DNA of 43,426 nucleotides, from NCBI RefSeq assembly GCF_029937855.1, contig NZ_JAPYPC010000031.1, positions 1 through 43,426 of the forward strand, given 5' to 3'. The notes beneath the pieces were generated by a model. It did no database searches, was not told where the DNA came from, and was given only the letters and a program-made list of their open reading frames with translations. Positions 42,601 to 43,426 of this stretch are shown here, one piece after another. Source of the DNA: Christiangramia sp. (GTDB lineage Bacteria; Bacteroidota; Bacteroidia; Flavobacteriales; Flavobacteriaceae). How positions within the stretch are numbered: the first letter of the stretch is position 1; each line of letters starts with the position of its first letter. The translations under genes and the position numbers were made by a program.

Positions 42601-43301
42601 TTTATCGAAAAAATGAGAAGGTAAAATTCAATATTAAGCCCATCATTGAATCTCTGGAAATTACTTATGATGAAGGAAGGTTTATAGCCGATGCTTTTAA
42701 TCCGTCCAACGATATATTTGAAAGTCAGCTTTACGCGGGGGGAGAATTAAATTATAACTACTTTAATAAAGACCGTATTGCATTCCCTTCCAGAGGTATC
42801 GAGTTTGATCTTATTGCAGGTTATAAAACCAATATTGACGATCACGATAACAAATTTGGGTATGTAAGCCCAATGCTTTCCTTAAATTATCCGCTTCACG
42901 AAAGTGGATTCGCCGCTATCGCTACTAAAATAGGAGGTAAAGCCATTCTTGGAGATAATTATGAATTCTATCACGCCGCTACCCTGGGAGGTGGAAACAG
43001 AAACAGCCTGAGAGGCTATAGAAATGAACGTTTCAACGGTAAATATGCCTTTTATCAGAATTTTGATATAAGAAGTGGGATCACCCAATTTAGAACAGAT
43101 TTTGTTCCGGTAAGAGTGGGAGCTAGTTTAGGTTTTGACTATGGTAGGGTTTGGGTAGAAGAAGATGACAGCAATGACTGGCACACCAACTATGGTGGAT
43201 CTATTTTTATAAACGCTTTTAAAGCCTTCACAGGAAACATTGGATATTACGTAGGTGATGAAGGAGGCCGAATAAATTTCACCTTTAATTTCGATTTCTA
43301 A
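39684..43301 (+). CDS. Outer-membrane protein: degenerate metallophosphoesterase, kinase-like middle domain, Omp85 barrel
   Basis: A 1205-residue exported protein (hydrophobic signal segment about 17-32, FSIQAQ). Residues 45-340 match the metallophosphoesterase domain of large Bacteroidota surface proteins (NDGCPIE, MIDSQWYLEDWDEHP), but the metal motifs are altered: SN at 50-51, GN at 83-84, GYNE at 125-128 and GNDQ at 272-275, with only HH at 222-223 kept. Residues 400-640 have a Gly-rich segment (417-421), YTMRALKK (437-444), GDWDRH (581-586) and AKDRDQVF (608-615). The C terminus, about 840-1205, is a beta-barrel with the Omp85 motif LRGY at 1109-1112 and a final Phe. The phosphoesterase part is probably inactive. 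Function unknown. Confidence 0.85.
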   Translation: MSIIKDLYKNKISKDLSFLTLSLLFTIFSIQAQEGLSNSKEKVHSVYITSNTALRSNESNQKILNQIVEASKKGDSASLVIVGNIVPKKGFPDKDNGRDQVEQDLQKNLLDLIEDFKGNIIFTPGYNEWQDDAPDNIDDLESFLQDNSRAKFWPNDGCPIESESLSEEVQLIMIDSQWYLEDWDEHPYINNKCEIKTRVQFREAFNDELEDSQLKTVIVAVHHPVMTQTKLGFFQKIIGAGSQTRRNPQLKQLMGTLEALARQYNDVIFVSGNDQNLQYVQDDNVEQIIAGVTENPAKAKPEKDNGDFATYDLGYAKININKDGSSNAEFFKVLPSGSEKIFNAQISRERLSLDEVEWPETRLGKTTMASVYTEEETDKDGLFKAIWGEHYRPLYSRKFEFPVLYLDTIPGDLEILGAGGGHQSRSLGFVDEDGHEYTMRALKKSALQFLQTTVVTTHYVEDFLENTVAERYVQDFYTTAFPYGTFPAGRFMDELNIFHPNSSLYYVPKQEALGIYNEDYGDELYMFEAHIGGENKDLEIFGGAEDILNTSDLLLDMRETKDVYVDEDMFIRARLLDMLLGDWDRHEGQYEWAEFEDKNGRKKYLPIAKDRDQVFPKTDGFALSLLRIGFPDFRAMEEYSPMVKRPKWFNIAGYPLDKAFIRNAEWEDWQKQVNYIQQNITDEVIQEAFNVLPEDLTEDAYVAEIKKTMKARRGNLEKIARDYYKHLAEFDMFTGTEDDDKFIITRKPNGITTINLKNKDGEDLAEKSYNSDNTREVWVYGLDGDDEFQITGKGSSLVPLKVIGGEENDIYDFQNTRRAKLYDYKSKENTIKTPGARKMLVDSYEINNYDPYKKKIRQYTFFPSADFNSDQGFSLGVKNTYTTKGLVRNPFTARHSLSANYFFATTGFDVKYSGEFAHIFYNWNLGLDAYYSSPNFVINYFGTGNETEYDQDEVSKDYNRVKIQQWRFAPSLIYRKNEKVKFNIKPIIESLEITYDEGRFIADAFNPSNDIFESQLYAGGELNYNYFNKDRIAFPSRGIEFDLIAGYKTNIDDHDNKFGYVSPMLSLNYPLHESGFAAIATKIGGKAILGDNYEFYHAATLGGGNRNSLRGYRNERFNGKYAFYQNFDIRSGITQFRTDFVPVRVGASLGFDYGRVWVEEDDSNDWHTNYGGSIFINAFKAFTGNIGYYVGDEGGRINFTFNFDF

Positions 43302-43352
43302 AATTAGGATATAATTAAAAGGAGGCTGCCTAAAAAGTTTGAAAAAACTCAT

Positions 43353-43368
43353 CCTGAATTCATTTCAG
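43353..43368. repeat. Related CTGAA/TTCAG hairpin downstream of the Omp85 gene
   Basis: CTGAA and TTCAG arms flank a TTCAT loop, matching the core of the family 2 repeats at 36686-36941. It is preceded by GGAGGCTGCC and lies in the 125-base non-coding stretch at the window end. Confidence 0.5.
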
Positions 43369-43412
43369 ATCTTCTAAGTTCAATATATAAATGCAACTCA
43401 AATTAAATCATT

Positions 43413-43426
43413 GGGGGCTAGCCCCC
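43413..43426. repeat. GC-rich palindrome at window end
   Basis: GGGGGCTAGCCCCC is a perfect 14-bp palindrome in otherwise AT-rich sequence. The window stops here, so any larger structure is cut. Confidence 0.5.

Overview
The window looks like a marine flavobacterium of the Gramella/Christiangramia type (Bacteroidota). Supporting signs are a SusC/SusD pair, a hybrid two-component regulator, a DUF3078 protein, AT-rich intergenic DNA, near-leaderless promoters of the TAnnTTTG type and eukaryote-like class Ia ribonucleotide reductase genes. The genus is inferred from gene content only.

Region 1 (1-12270) is a complete fructan utilisation locus: fructose-sensing hybrid regulator, inner-membrane sugar porter, GH32 fructanase lipoprotein, SusC, SusD and a PfkB fructokinase. 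Two near-identical 74-bp hairpin-forming repeats (4-77 and 12197-12270) bracket it. Together the genes cover glycan binding and cleavage at the outer membrane, TonB-dependent import, fructose uptake, phosphorylation and sensing.

Region 2 (12280-18403) is an integrated mobilizable element resembling the Bacteroides NBU family. All its genes lie on the minus strand: tyrosine integrase beside tRNA-Leu(CAA), primase-helicase, TOPRIM primase, MobC, relaxase and a small membrane protein. It carries a strong oriT-like inverted repeat upstream of mobC and a cluster of TGTCATCA octamers between primase and helicase. The fructan locus abuts this element and its far attachment site was not found, so the locus may have arrived with it.

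Region 3 (18619-26199) holds two tandem LuxR-type regulator paralogs, a HupE/UreJ-like membrane protein behind a repeated operator-like motif, a dCMP deaminase overlapping a TTG-started S41 protease, small membrane proteins, a flavin oxidoreductase, MarC and a DUF3109 protein.

Region 4 (26779-36562) is housekeeping: nrdB-nrdA, dGTPase, a soluble histidine kinase, a DUF3078 protein, dxs and tadA.

Region 5 (36563-43426) starts with dispersed hairpin repeats. A decayed laminarin-type locus follows: an intact GH16, the C-terminal half of a GH3, and the N-terminal fifth of a propeller-type regulator joined at what looks like a deletion scar. The window ends with a 1205-residue outer-membrane protein that has a metallophosphoesterase-like domain lacking most metal ligands, a middle domain with kinase-like motifs, and an Omp85-type barrel.
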